A stretch of DNA of 9,835 nt from Chthoniobacter sp. (GCA_025351065.1 JANXWQ010000360.1:1-9835); one strand, 5' to 3'; numbered from the stretch's first letter, positions 1-7,669 are shown. Numbers and translations: made by a program. The notes: generated by a model from the sequence alone, not told the origin.

Positions 1-1253
1 TCTTGGTAGCGCTGGGTGCGTTGCGCGTACCAGGTGTGCATGGAGTGGCCGGCCTCGTGCGCGAGCGTGTACACGTCGGAGAAAACGTCGCGCTTGTAGT
101 TCATCATGATGAACGGCGGATTGCCGAAGCTCGACGAACTGAACGCGCCGCTGCGCTTGCCCTTATTTTCGTAGCGGTCGCACCAGCGCCCGCGCAGCCC
201 CGCGCGGAGTGTGGCTGTGTACTCGCTGCCGAGCGGCGCGAGCGAGGCCAGCACCTGATCGCAGGCCGCGTCCCATGGCACGTCGGTTTCGATTTTGTCC
301 ACGATGGGCACGTAGGTGTCGTAGGCGTGAATCTCATCGAGTCCGAGCAGGCGCTTGCGGAGCGCGTAGTAGCAGTGCAGCGCGGGGAGGTTGGCGCGGA
401 CGGTCGCGATGAGGTTGTCGTACACGCTCACCGGCATGTCGTCGGAGAAAAGCGCGGCCTCGCGGGCGCTCGGGTAGTTGCGGGCGCGGGCGTGGAAAAC
501 GTCGGCTTTGACGGAGTTCGCGAGCGTGGAGGCGACGGTGAACTTGTGCGCGTCGAACTCCGCGTAGAACTGCTTGAACGCGCGCCGCCGCACGTCCGCA
601 TCGCGCTGCACGAGGAACGACGAAAAGCTGCTCTGCGTCAGCTCGCGCTCCGCGCCCTTTTCATCCGCGAGCACGCCAAAGGTCATATCGACATTCGTAA
701 GCTGGGAGAAAGTCTCGCCATGTCCGCGCAGTGCGCTCGAGCCGAGCGCGAGCAGCCGCTCCTCGTTCGCGGTGAGCGTGTGCGGCTTGAAGCGGCGCTG
801 TTTGCGCAGGGCGATGCCCCATTCGGCGAGCGCGGGGTCTTTGAGAAAAGCGGCGAACGTCGCGTCGTCGAGCGCCTGGATTTCCGGCGCGACAAACGCG
901 GTCGCCTCGCCGATCAGCGTGAGCAAATTCTCAAACTGCGCCTCGCGCCCGAGATGCTCCGCGTTTGAGCTGTCGCCCGACGTGAGCAGGCTCGCGTAAT
1001 GCCCGAGCCGCTCGATCAGCAGGCTCAGTTCGCGTTCAAATTCCAGCACCGCGCGCAGCGTCGCCACGCTCTCGCCCACGCGCCCGCGCCACTGCGCCGC
1101 CGCCGGGTAGTCGCGCTGCACTTTGGCAAACGCCGCCTGCCACTCCGCGGGCGTGGCGTAGAGCAGCGCGAGGTCCCAGGTATCGCCCGCCGGCACTTGA
1201 TCGCGGGTCGGGATCGCGCCGCTGCCGCCTTCGTCTTTGTCGGAAAAAATCAT
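1..1253 (-). CDS. pepF: Oligoendopeptidase F (M3 family zinc peptidase), partial: C-terminus beyond the left edge
   Basis: The minus-strand frame is open from the ATG at 1253-1251 to the window edge, about 417 codons. The N-terminus contains the PepF-like stretch DTWDLALLYATPAEW (about residues 24-38). The middle is long, mostly helical and charged, as in the M3 N-terminal oligo domain. Near the edge lie the block GAFSSSSFG, the block PPFIMMNYKRD and the zinc motif HEAGHSMHTWYA, with H399, E400 and H403 (bases 45-59) as two zinc ligands and the catalytic Glu. PepF proteins are about 600 residues, so the third zinc ligand and the last third are missing because of the window edge. The family is known to be cytoplasmic and to cleave short peptides; no signal peptide is seen. 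An in-frame TGA at 1265-1263, just upstream of the ATG, fixes this start. The gene is divergent from the SGNH/MBOAT pair. No clear Shine-Dalgarno is visible. Family assignment is very secure; substrate is not known. Confidence 0.95.
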   Translation of the reverse strand, partial: MIFSDKDEGGSGAIPTRDQVPAGDTWDLALLYATPAEWQAAFAKVQRDYPAAAQWRGRVGESVATLRAVLEFERELSLLIERLGHYASLLTSGDSSNAEHLGREAQFENLLTLIGEATAFVAPEIQALDDATFAAFLKDPALAEWGIALRKQRRFKPHTLTANEERLLALGSSALRGHGETFSQLTNVDMTFGVLADEKGAERELTQSSFSSFLVQRDADVRRRAFKQFYAEFDAHKFTVASTLANSVKADVFHARARNYPSAREAALFSDDMPVSVYDNLIATVRANLPALHCYYALRKRLLGLDEIHAYDTYVPIVDKIETDVPWDAACDQVLASLAPLGSEYTATLRAGLRGRWCDRYENKGKRSGAFSSSSFGNPPFIMMNYKRDVFSDVYTLAHEAGHSMHTWYAQRTQRYQ

Positions 1254-1404
1254 CGTCGTGAGTCAGTTGCCGCGCTGCGCGGTCGGGGAGTTTTTGAGCA
1301 TGGCGGCGAAGCTAGGACGCCGCGCCGCCGAGCGCAAGACAGGCCCGAGAATGACAAGCTGCTGGAATTGCCACCGATGTTTCGCCAGCTTTCCACGCCG
1401 TAAA

Positions 1405-2460
1405 ATGTCGTCCCGCCCCGCCACCGCCGCCGTCGCCAGCCGCCCGCTGGGCTGGCTGGGCGTGATCTGCATTGTGGCGGTCATCTTTGGCCCGGCGGCA
1501 CTGCTCGATCAGGGTGCGGAGCTGCGCCGGCCCTTCAACGAGCGGCCGCTGCGCGCGTTGGAAAAGGCGCGGGCCCGCGGGGTGCTCGTCGGGGATTCGA
1601 TGCTCGAGACGCGCATTGATCCGCAGGTGCTCAGCGCCGCGGCCGGCTAGCGCTGGGCGGTGCTCACGCAGCCCGGCGCCAGCTCCGCGATCTGGTATCT
1701 GATGCTAAAAAACCTCGTCGCCGTGCAGGCGCCGCCGCCGCGCACGGTGATCATTTTTTTCCGCGACCGGCAGCTCACGCTCCCGATGCACCGGACGGCG
1801 GGCGGCTATCGCCCGACGACCGAGACCTTCATGCGCGGCCCCGAACCGGTGCTCGCCGAGGTCCTCCAGACGGCCGCCCGCCGGCAGCAGCCGCGGCTGG
1901 AGCGGCTTTCGCAGGCCGTGTATCCGGTGCAGTGGCGGCGCGAAGCCATGCGCGACAAAATCCAAAGCTGGGCGCTGGACGCCGTGGCGAGCAGCGCGGA
2001 ATACGGAAATGTCCGCGATGGTGCGCGGGACATTTTCAAGCTGCAAAGCCTGCGCCAGGACAGCGGCCTCGATTTTGAAGTTCAGGAGGGCGGGCAAAAA
2101 GGCATGGACCCCGAGGATCACGATTTCTCTGCCGCGGTGCCGCGTTCGTTTCTGCCGCGGATTATCGATCTCGCGCGGGAGAAAAATATCCGGCTGGTTT
2201 TTTTCCGCGTGAAGCGGAAGCCAACCTCCACAGGCCAGCCGCCGCATGAGAGCCCGACCCTGCCGGCTTATGTGCGGGAGTTGCGGGCCTATGTGGAAGC
2301 GGGCGGCGCGCTGCTCGTCGATGAGACGCGCGATGCCGAGGTGACGCGGGATTTCTACGGGGCCGACGATCACGTCGCGCTCGGGATGATCCAGCCGTAC
2401 ACGGAATTATTCTGGCGCAAGGTCGGCCCGCTCCTCGATGCACCCGCGCCGCCGCGATGA
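1405..2460 (+). pseudogene. SGNH-hydrolase-like envelope protein, MBOAT partner, interrupted by in-frame TAG
   Basis: One frame of 351 codons runs from the ATG at 1405 to the TGA at 2458-2460, broken only by a TAG at 1648-1650 (codon 82). Before the stop are an N-terminal membrane anchor (about residues 14-34) and VLVGDSMLETRIDP, an SGNH block I with likely nucleophile Ser65. After the stop the same frame continues as a coherent protein: a Gly/Ser-rich turn then WYLMLKN, a predicted strand VIIFFRD, and near the C-terminus DFYGADDHV, with His323 and Asp321/322 as plausible remaining catalytic residues. A DxxH arrangement would need Asp at 320, where Ala stands, so the triad is uncertain. By analogy with AlgJ/AlgX or PatB, such proteins work with an MBOAT to transfer or remove acetyl groups on exported polysaccharide; the ATGA overlap with the MBOAT gene supports this. 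Restart for the second part is possible at GTG 1660 or ATG 1702, without a clear ribosome site. It may be a sequencing error or a true nonsense mutation. Confidence 0.75.
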
Positions 2461-3875
2461 TCTTTCACAGCCTCGTCTATCTCTTCTTCCTCGCCGCCGT
2501 GCTCGGCCTGTACTGGAGCGTGCCCGCGCGCTGGCGCAATGCGCTGCTCGTCCCCGCGAGCCTGATTTTCTACGGTTGGAACCAGCCGTGGTTTCTGCTG
2601 CCCTTCGCCGCCACCACGGTCATCGACTACTTCGTCGCGCGCGGCATCGAGGCCGCACCCGCGCGCAGCCGGCAGCTCGTGACCGTGAGCGTGCTGAGCA
2701 ATCTCGGGCTGCTCGGCGTGTTCAAGTACTTCAACTTTTTCATCACGAACGTCTCCGCGCTGCTCGACGCGCTGCACCTGCATGTGCCGCTGCCGGTGCT
2801 CCACGTCGTGCTGCCCGCGGGCATTTCATTCTACACGTTTCAGAGCATCGGCTACGTCGTGGATGTCGCGCGCGGCCACGTCAACGCCTGCCGCAGCTTG
2901 CGCGACTACCTGCTCTTCGTGGCCTTTTTTCCGCAGCTCGTCGCCGGCCCCATCCAGCGCGCGGGCCATTTGCTGGCGCAGATTCAGCGCCCGCGCACGA
3001 TCAGCCCGGCCCTCGTCGCCGACGCCATTTTCCTGCTCGTCTGGGGCTTCTTCAAAAAGGTCGTCATCGCCGACAACGTTGCCATCACCGCCGACAAAGT
3101 CTTCGCCGTGCAGGACCCGTCGTTCCCGATTCTCTGGACGGGCGTGCTCGCTTTCTGCGTCCAGATTTTCGCCGACTTCTCCGCCTACACCGACATCGCC
3201 CGCGGCAGCGCGCGCCTGCTCGGCTTCGACCTCTCGCCCAACTTCAACCATCCGTATCTCGCCGACTCGCCGTCGGATTTCTGGCGGCGCTGGCACATCT
3301 CGCTGTCCGCGTGGATTCGCGATTACGTCTTCATCCCGCTCGGCGGCTCGCGCGGCGGCGAGGCGCGCACGATCCTGAACCTGACCATCGTCTTTCTGCT
3401 CACCGGCCTGTGGCACGGCGCGTCGTGGAACTTCGTCCTCTGGGGTCTCTACTACGCGCTGCTCACGATCATCTACCGCCTCGCCGCCGCCGTCGTGCCG
3501 GGGCGCGTGCAGACGCTGCCGGGCCTGCGGGCGGGGAAAATCCTGCTCATGTTTCTGCTCACGAATGTCGGCTGGCTGATCTTCCGCGAGCAAAACATCG
3601 GCCGCCTCTGGCACGCGCTCACCCTCTCGCCCGCGGCCACGCCGGCCGGGCAGTGGCAGGTCGCCGGCTACCTCGCCGCGACGGTCGGCATTTTCGCCAG
3701 TCCGCTCCTGCTGCACGCCGTCTGGGATGTGCTCCTGCGCGAACGTGTCGTCCGGCTGAATCCTTGGCCCAGCCTTGCCTGGTGCGCGGCGACCGCCGTG
3801 GCCGTGGTGCTTTTCGCGGGCCTCCTCGTGCTGCGCAGCAACTCGTCGCAGGACTTCATCTACTTTCAGTTTTGA
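2457..3875 (+). CDS. MBOAT family membrane O-acyltransferase (AlgI/DltB/PatA-like)
   Basis: The 472-residue product is a polytopic membrane protein with roughly ten hydrophobic segments, the usual size for AlgI-type MBOAT proteins. Diagnostic blocks in order are an N-terminal LIFYGWNQPW (about 36-45), GISFYTFQSIGYVVDV, FFPQLVAGPIQRA, FADFSAYTDIARGSARLLGF, PSDFWRRWHISLSAWIRDY with His280, and LTGLWHGASWNF with the invariant MBOAT His320. Family knowledge: such enzymes move an acyl group, usually acetyl, across the inner membrane onto alginate, other exopolysaccharide, peptidoglycan or teichoic acid. The substrate here cannot be told from sequence. The start is the ATG overlapping the stop of the upstream SGNH-like gene (ATGA), so translation is probably coupled. 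If the upstream TAG is real, ribosomes would end early and expression of this gene could fall. It is followed by a palindrome and a convergent gene. Confidence 0.95.
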   Translation: MIFHSLVYLFFLAAVLGLYWSVPARWRNALLVPASLIFYGWNQPWFLLPFAATTVIDYFVARGIEAAPARSRQLVTVSVLSNLGLLGVFKYFNFFITNVSALLDALHLHVPLPVLHVVLPAGISFYTFQSIGYVVDVARGHVNACRSLRDYLLFVAFFPQLVAGPIQRAGHLLAQIQRPRTISPALVADAIFLLVWGFFKKVVIADNVAITADKVFAVQDPSFPILWTGVLAFCVQIFADFSAYTDIARGSARLLGFDLSPNFNHPYLADSPSDFWRRWHISLSAWIRDYVFIPLGGSRGGEARTILNLTIVFLLTGLWHGASWNFVLWGLYYALLTIIYRLAAAVVPGRVQTLPGLRAGKILLMFLLTNVGWLIFREQNIGRLWHALTLSPAATPAGQWQVAGYLAATVGIFASPLLLHAVWDVLLRERVVRLNPWPSLAWCAATAVAVVLFAGLLVLRSNSSQDFIYFQF

Positions 3876-3888
3876 GCGCCGACGCGTG

Positions 3889-3922
3889 GCTGTAGGGGGA
3901 AGCTGGCAGCTTCCCCTACAGC
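3889..3922. terminator. Palindrome between convergent genes; candidate bidirectional terminator or REP-like repeat
   Basis: The arm GCTGTAGGGGGAAGCT and its complement AGCTTCCCCTACAGC pair over about 15 bp with one bulged G, around a three-base GGC loop. It lies 13 bases after the MBOAT stop and 11 bases before the stop of the convergent M60-like gene. There is no run of T on either side, so it is not a textbook Rho-independent terminator. Position and symmetry suit a bidirectional terminator or a dispersed palindromic repeat. No second copy was seen in this window. Confidence 0.5.
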
Positions 3923-3933
3923 GCGCGCGCCAA

Positions 3934-5711
3934 TCATTTCGGCCAGTCGGCGGGCATCCACGGCGCGAGGTCTTTGACCGCCGCGCGCGCGCCGTCGCTG
4001 GTCGGGACGCCCCACGCCTCAAAGAATGGGCCGATGTTTTTTCCCGTGGCGCGGGAGAAGCGGGTCAGCCATTGGTCGCGCTTTTCGTCGTCGTTTTTCG
4101 GGCGCTCGTTTTTCGGCAGGGCGCGGTATTCGGCGAAGACTTTTTTGTAAGTCTCCCAGCCGAACGCGGCGCGCAGTTGGTGATACATCGTCAGCGCGAG
4201 AAAGGGGTCGCTTTTCCAGCGCGCGAATTTGTCCGTCATCGCGAGATAGCCGCGCAGGCGCTTGTCCACGGCCTCGGGTTTCATGGCGTCGTGGCCCTGG
4301 CCGGGTGGTTGGCCGCAGAGGGTTTCCATGACGTAGGGGGAGTAGAGATTGCAGGTTACTTCGGTGGTGCCGTCGAAGGTCCAGTCGCCTTGCTGATGGT
4401 TGTGGCCGAGTTCGTGGAAATGGCCCCAGCTTCCGGCTCTCATCTCGGCGGTGGAAAGGGAGTGCTCCACGCTTTTGTCGAGGAGGGTCATGATGGGATA
4501 GCCGCTGTGCATGTAGCCCGCGGAGATTTGCGTGTCGGGCACGATGCGTTCGGGGCGTTTGCGCTCGTGCGGGATGGTGGAGAGGTCGGCTTCGGCGTCG
4601 AGGATTTGATCCCACAGCGCCATCAGCGCGCCGGGGTCTTCGAGGGCGCGGATTTTTTCCGAAGGCACGCTGAGGATGACTTTCTTCGTTTCCAGTTCGG
4701 CCCACGGCGCGGGGAAATTGCGGATGCGGTTTTTCCAATCGAGCACGCTCGTTATGCCGAGGATGAAATGCGGGGCCTCGACCGCGCCGGCGATGGTGAC
4801 TTGGATTGTGCCGGGTGTGAGCTTGTCCGGCACGTCGATGTAGATGAGTCCGCCGAAGGGATTCGCCGCGGAGGTCTGGGCGGTTTTGAGCGGTTCGCGG
4901 CGGGAGATTTCCGGGGCGCGCTGCCATTTTTCGAGATGCCAAATGCTATCGGTGTGGCAGCCGATGCGGACGCCGAAGCCTTTGTCCACGGCCTCCGGCG
5001 GCACGGTGACGCGGATGACTTCGCCGGGCGCGGCGTACAGGCCGGTGCTGTGCCACTGCGGCACCGCGGTATCGATGGCGACGGTGCGGCTGGCGATGCG
5101 CGGCGCGGTTTTCGGCACGGCTCCGGGAAAGAGATCGGCGGCGGGATGCGCGCGGAGTTGTTCGGGTTTGGCGGTGCGGAGGAGTTCGAGATTGCGCGTG
5201 AGCATGAGGCGCGCGAGGGCGTTGTCGGCGGCGAGCGGTTTGGCCGGGGAGGGGATGTCGGTCGCGCCGGGGAGCGCGGCGAGGGCGTTGATTTTCGGGA
5301 GCAAAATAAGGTCGTCGGGCGGCAGCGCGCGCATGGCGTCGGCGAGGGTTGCGCCGCATTGGGTGAGCTGGTCGGGCGCGAGCCTGGCTTTGCCGGTGGT
5401 GTGGTCGGCGATGGCCTGCAAAGCCGCGCTGGCATTGAGCAGCGCGAGGTCGCCGCCGGGGGCGAAGGCCATGGGCAGCGTCTTGTCCTTGCCGCCGTAG
5501 AGCCAGCCCCAGCCCGTCGCGGCGGTGACGATGCCGCCGCGATGACCGCAAACGCGCCGGGCCCGAAAGCACACACGCCGCCCGGCACGCCAACGGTCGC
5601 GATCTCGCTCACGTCCTTGAGCAGCGCGGCACGGTCAGCGTCGTCGGTGGGCGCGGTGAAAGCGCGCACGGCGAGCAGCGCGAGGGCGAAAATGGCGGCG
5701 GTGAGTTTCAT
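3934..5711 (-). pseudogene. Secreted M60-like (enhancin/mucinase-type) zinc metallopeptidase, frameshifted near 5537
   Basis: The start is the ATG at 5711-5709, chosen because it opens a clear signal peptide (MKLTAAIFALALLAVRAFTA). That frame stays protein-like to about GVCAFGPGAFAVI (5541) and then degenerates into Arg/Pro/Ser-rich shadow sequence. The frame one step away takes over as GIVTAATGWGWLYGGKDK and runs without interruption to the TGA at 3936-3934. One missing G near 5536-5540 would join them into about 592 residues. The catalytic half has FGGLIYIDVP, APWAELETKKVIL and the zinc site HFHELGHNHQ (HELGH at 4416-4402), followed 13 residues later by Glu in DGTTE (4362-4360). This fits the M60 pattern HEXXH-X(8-28)-E. 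M60-like enzymes cut heavily glycosylated proteins such as mucins; the signal peptide implies export. The gene is divergent from the ThuA-like pair, with 146 bases between. If translation started at ATG 5574, the signal peptide would be lost. Confidence 0.85.
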
Positions 5712-5857
5712 GGGCGGGATAGTTGAAAGTGGTAAGGAGTAGCCGCGAATGGGGCAAAGCGACGGGCCGGGTACGGGAGCGCATCCGGCCCGCGCAGGCA
5801 ATGCAACATTCGCTCGACTCGCGCCTTTCTCCGCCTACGCTCGCGGCCCTCTCCAAC

Positions 5858-6727
5858 ATGAAAAAACTCCCCATCCTCATCCTAGCCGCGACCTTCGCGT
5901 TTGTTTCACCCGCCGCCCGCGCCGCCGACGCGCCAAAGCCGCTCAAAGTCCTGCTGCTTACCGGCGGCTGCTGCCACGATTACAAAAAGCAGAAAGACAT
6001 TTTGAAAGCCGGCCTCGAAGCCCGCGCGAATGTCACCGTAGATCTAATCCACGTCGATGACGGCAGCACCAAGCCGGCGCTACCCATCTACGGCAACCCC
6101 GATTACGCCAAGGGCTACGACCTCGTCATCCACGACGAGTGCGCCGCCGACATCAACGACCCTGCCGTCATCGCCGGCGTGCTCAAGCCGCATCAGGACG
6201 GCATCCCTGCGGTGAACCTGCACTGCGCCATGCACTGCTACCGCTTCGGCGATTTCGGCAAACCCGTCGCCGCCGGCGCAGACAACGCGAAATGGTATGA
6301 ATACCTCGGCATGCAGTCCACCGGCCACGGCCCGCAGGAGCCCATCGCCATCGCCTTTACCGACAAAGCCAGCCCGATCACCAAGGGCCTCGAAGACTGG
6401 ACGACGATCAAGGAGGAACTCTACAACAACGTGCAGATCATGCCCGGCAACGTCGCGCTCGCGAAGGGCAAGCAGGTCACCCACAGCAAGAAGAAACAGG
6501 CCGACGGCACTGAGACTGTCGAGGACAAGACGACTGAAACCATCGTCGTCTGGACTAACCTCTACAACGTCAAGACCCGCGTCTTCAGCACCACCATCGG
6601 GCATAACAACGCCACCGTGGAAGACGCCAAGTATCTCGACCTAGTAACCCGCGGCGTGCTGTGGGCGACCAACCATCTGAACCCGGACGGCACGGCGGCT
6701 AAGGGCTACGGGGCGGGCGGGAAGTAA
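5858..6727 (+). CDS. Secreted ThuA-like domain protein (first of tandem pair)
   Basis: The product has 289 residues. The ATG at 5858 is preferred over in-frame ATGs upstream because it opens a signal peptide (MKKLPILILAATFAFV, then APAARA-like small residues up to about residue 23). The mature protein matches the ThuA-like fold, a class I glutamine-amidotransferase-type alpha/beta domain: a first strand KVLLLTGGCCHDY (Gly36-Tyr42), the segment KGYDLVIHDEC, PAVNLHCAMHCYR (His122, Cys123, His126), EELYNN, and the closing block TRVFSTTIGHNNATVEDAKYLDLVTRGVLWA. ThuA is associated with trehalose and related disaccharide use in rhizobia, but most secreted homologues have no proven reaction, so no enzyme activity is claimed. 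It ends in TAA and is followed by its own terminator. It is divergent from the M60-like gene, and about 150 bases between them must hold both promoters, which could not be identified with confidence. No Shine-Dalgarno precedes the start. Confidence 0.9.
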   Translation: MKKLPILILAATFAFVSPAARAADAPKPLKVLLLTGGCCHDYKKQKDILKAGLEARANVTVDLIHVDDGSTKPALPIYGNPDYAKGYDLVIHDECAADINDPAVIAGVLKPHQDGIPAVNLHCAMHCYRFGDFGKPVAAGADNAKWYEYLGMQSTGHGPQEPIAIAFTDKASPITKGLEDWTTIKEELYNNVQIMPGNVALAKGKQVTHSKKKQADGTETVEDKTTETIVVWTNLYNVKTRVFSTTIGHNNATVEDAKYLDLVTRGVLWATNHLNPDGTAAKGYGAGGK

Positions 6728-6757
6728 GTGCCGACTTAGTTCGCTTGTATGATTTGC

Positions 6758-6793
6758 AAGGCTGGCGTGCTTCCAAGCGCGCCAGCCTTTTTT
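6758..6793 (+). terminator. Rho-independent terminator after first ThuA-like gene
   Basis: AAGGCTGGCG pairs perfectly with CGCCAGCCTT (10 bp), and the inner bases GCT/AGC can extend the stem around a short TCCA loop. Six T follow on the plus strand (6788-6793). It starts about 30 bases after the TAA of the first ThuA-like gene and ends about 29 bases before the ATG of the second, so the two paralogues are probably transcribed separately, or with strong attenuation between them. Confidence 0.9.
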
Positions 6794-6822
6794 CTTAGCC
6801 GCCCAACCTTTTCCTAACTCCC

Positions 6823-7617
6823 ATGAAAACGCTTATCGCCCTCCTGCTCGCCCTTTGCACCGTTACCGCTTTCGCCGCCGACGCCCCGAAGCCGCTCCGT
6901 GCGCTGCTCATCTGCGGCGGGTGCTGCCATGATTATGCGGGGCAGAAAAAGGTGCTGAGCGAAGGCATCGCGGCGCGGGCGAATGTGGAGTGGACCATCG
7001 TCCAGGAGGACGCGCCCGCGGGCGGCGACGCGAAGGACCACCGCATCTCCATCTACGAAAAGCCCGGCTGGTGGAAAGGCTACGACGTGGTGCTGCATAA
7101 TGAGTGCTTCGGCGCGGTCGCGGATAACGCCTTCATCGAAGGCATCGCCGCCGCGCACAAGGCGGGCGTGCCCGCGGTGATGCTGCACTGCTCCTCGCAC
7201 AGCTACCGCACGGGGACGACGGATGAGTGGCGGATGTGCGTGGGCATCACCTCGCGCAGCCACGAGAAAAACCGCGACCTGCTCGTGAAAGTCATCAACG
7301 CCGAGCACCCCGTGATGAAAGGTTTTCCAGCCGAGTGGAAAGACCCCGCCGACGAACTCTACAAGAACGAAAAAGTCTGGCCCACCGCCACCCCGCTGGC
7401 GCAAGCCTACGGCGAAGACACCAAACAGGATCACGTCTGCATCTGGGTCAACACCTACGGCAAAGCCCGCGTTTTCACTACCACGCTCGGCCACAGCACC
7501 GCGACCATGAGTACCCCCGAGTATCTCGACCTCGTCACCCGCGGCCTGCTTTGGGCGTGTGACAAACTGAGTGATGACGGCACTCCGAAAGCCGGCTACG
7601 GGCCGGGCGGAAAGTAG
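6823..7617 (+). CDS. Secreted ThuA-like domain protein (second of tandem pair)
   Basis: The product has 264 residues and begins with a signal peptide (MKTLIALLLALCTVTAFA, cleavage about residue 18). It is a paralogue of the preceding gene. Shared landmarks are ADAPKPL right after the signal peptide, CGGCCHDY (residues 31-38), KGYDVVLHNEC, PAVMLHCSSHSYR (His122, Cys123, His126), DELYKNEKVWP, ARVFTTTLGHSTATM, LDLVTRGLLWA and a near-identical C-terminus GYGPGGK. Relative to its partner it lacks the Lys-rich insertion before the penultimate strand and has a different segment after the LHC block, so the two are diverged rather than a fresh copy. A ThuA-type fold suggests a role in sugar-related metabolism outside the cytoplasm; the reaction is unknown. 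It ends in TAG, which shows that TAG works as a normal stop here. No Shine-Dalgarno is seen before the ATG. Confidence 0.9.
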   Translation: MKTLIALLLALCTVTAFAADAPKPLRALLICGGCCHDYAGQKKVLSEGIAARANVEWTIVQEDAPAGGDAKDHRISIYEKPGWWKGYDVVLHNECFGAVADNAFIEGIAAAHKAGVPAVMLHCSSHSYRTGTTDEWRMCVGITSRSHEKNRDLLVKVINAEHPVMKGFPAEWKDPADELYKNEKVWPTATPLAQAYGEDTKQDHVCIWVNTYGKARVFTTTLGHSTATMSTPEYLDLVTRGLLWACDKLSDDGTPKAGYGPGGK

Positions 7618-7639
7618 GCGCAGCGCGTCCTCATGGTAG

Positions 7640-7669
7640 CCCGCGGCAAACCCTTCGCGGGAAATTTCC
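7640..7669. repeat. Two adjacent small palindromes upstream of blaI promoter
   Basis: CCCGCG (7640-7645) pairs with CGCGGG (7656-7661) across a ten-base loop, and GGAAATTTCC (7660-7669) is a perfect ten-base palindrome sharing its first two bases. The pair sits after the second ThuA-like gene and directly before the blaI -35 element. It could be a weak terminator for the ThuA-like gene or an extra regulator site. Chance is also possible. Confidence 0.3.

Noticed and set aside
3..968. Plus-strand frame of 321 codons at the left edge
   Set aside because: Antisense to PepF, whose HEAGH motif and N-terminal blocks are unmistakable.
1648..1650. Amber recoding (pyrrolysine or a reassigned TAG) in the SGNH-like gene
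   Set aside because: The second ThuA-like gene ends in TAG at its natural C-terminus, and no conserved recoding context is visible; an error or nonsense mutation is simpler.
2438..3895. Second plus-strand frame of 485 codons inside the MBOAT gene
   Set aside because: Arg/Ala/Leu-rich shadow; the overlapping frame from 2457 encodes a clear membrane protein with MBOAT motifs.
2826..4022. Minus-strand frame of 398 codons antisense to the MBOAT gene
   Set aside because: Charged low-complexity composition and overlap with two well-supported genes and the intergenic palindrome.
5533..5546. Programmed ribosomal frameshift in the M60-like gene
   Set aside because: There is no slippery heptamer such as A-AAA-AAG, and no pause structure stands out; a missing base is simpler.
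3775..5742. Plus-strand open frame of 655 codons antisense to the M60-like gene
   Set aside because: Its product is rich in Gly, Ala, Arg, Val and Phe without family motifs; it mirrors the codon bias of the minus-strand gene, which has a complete M60 zinc site.
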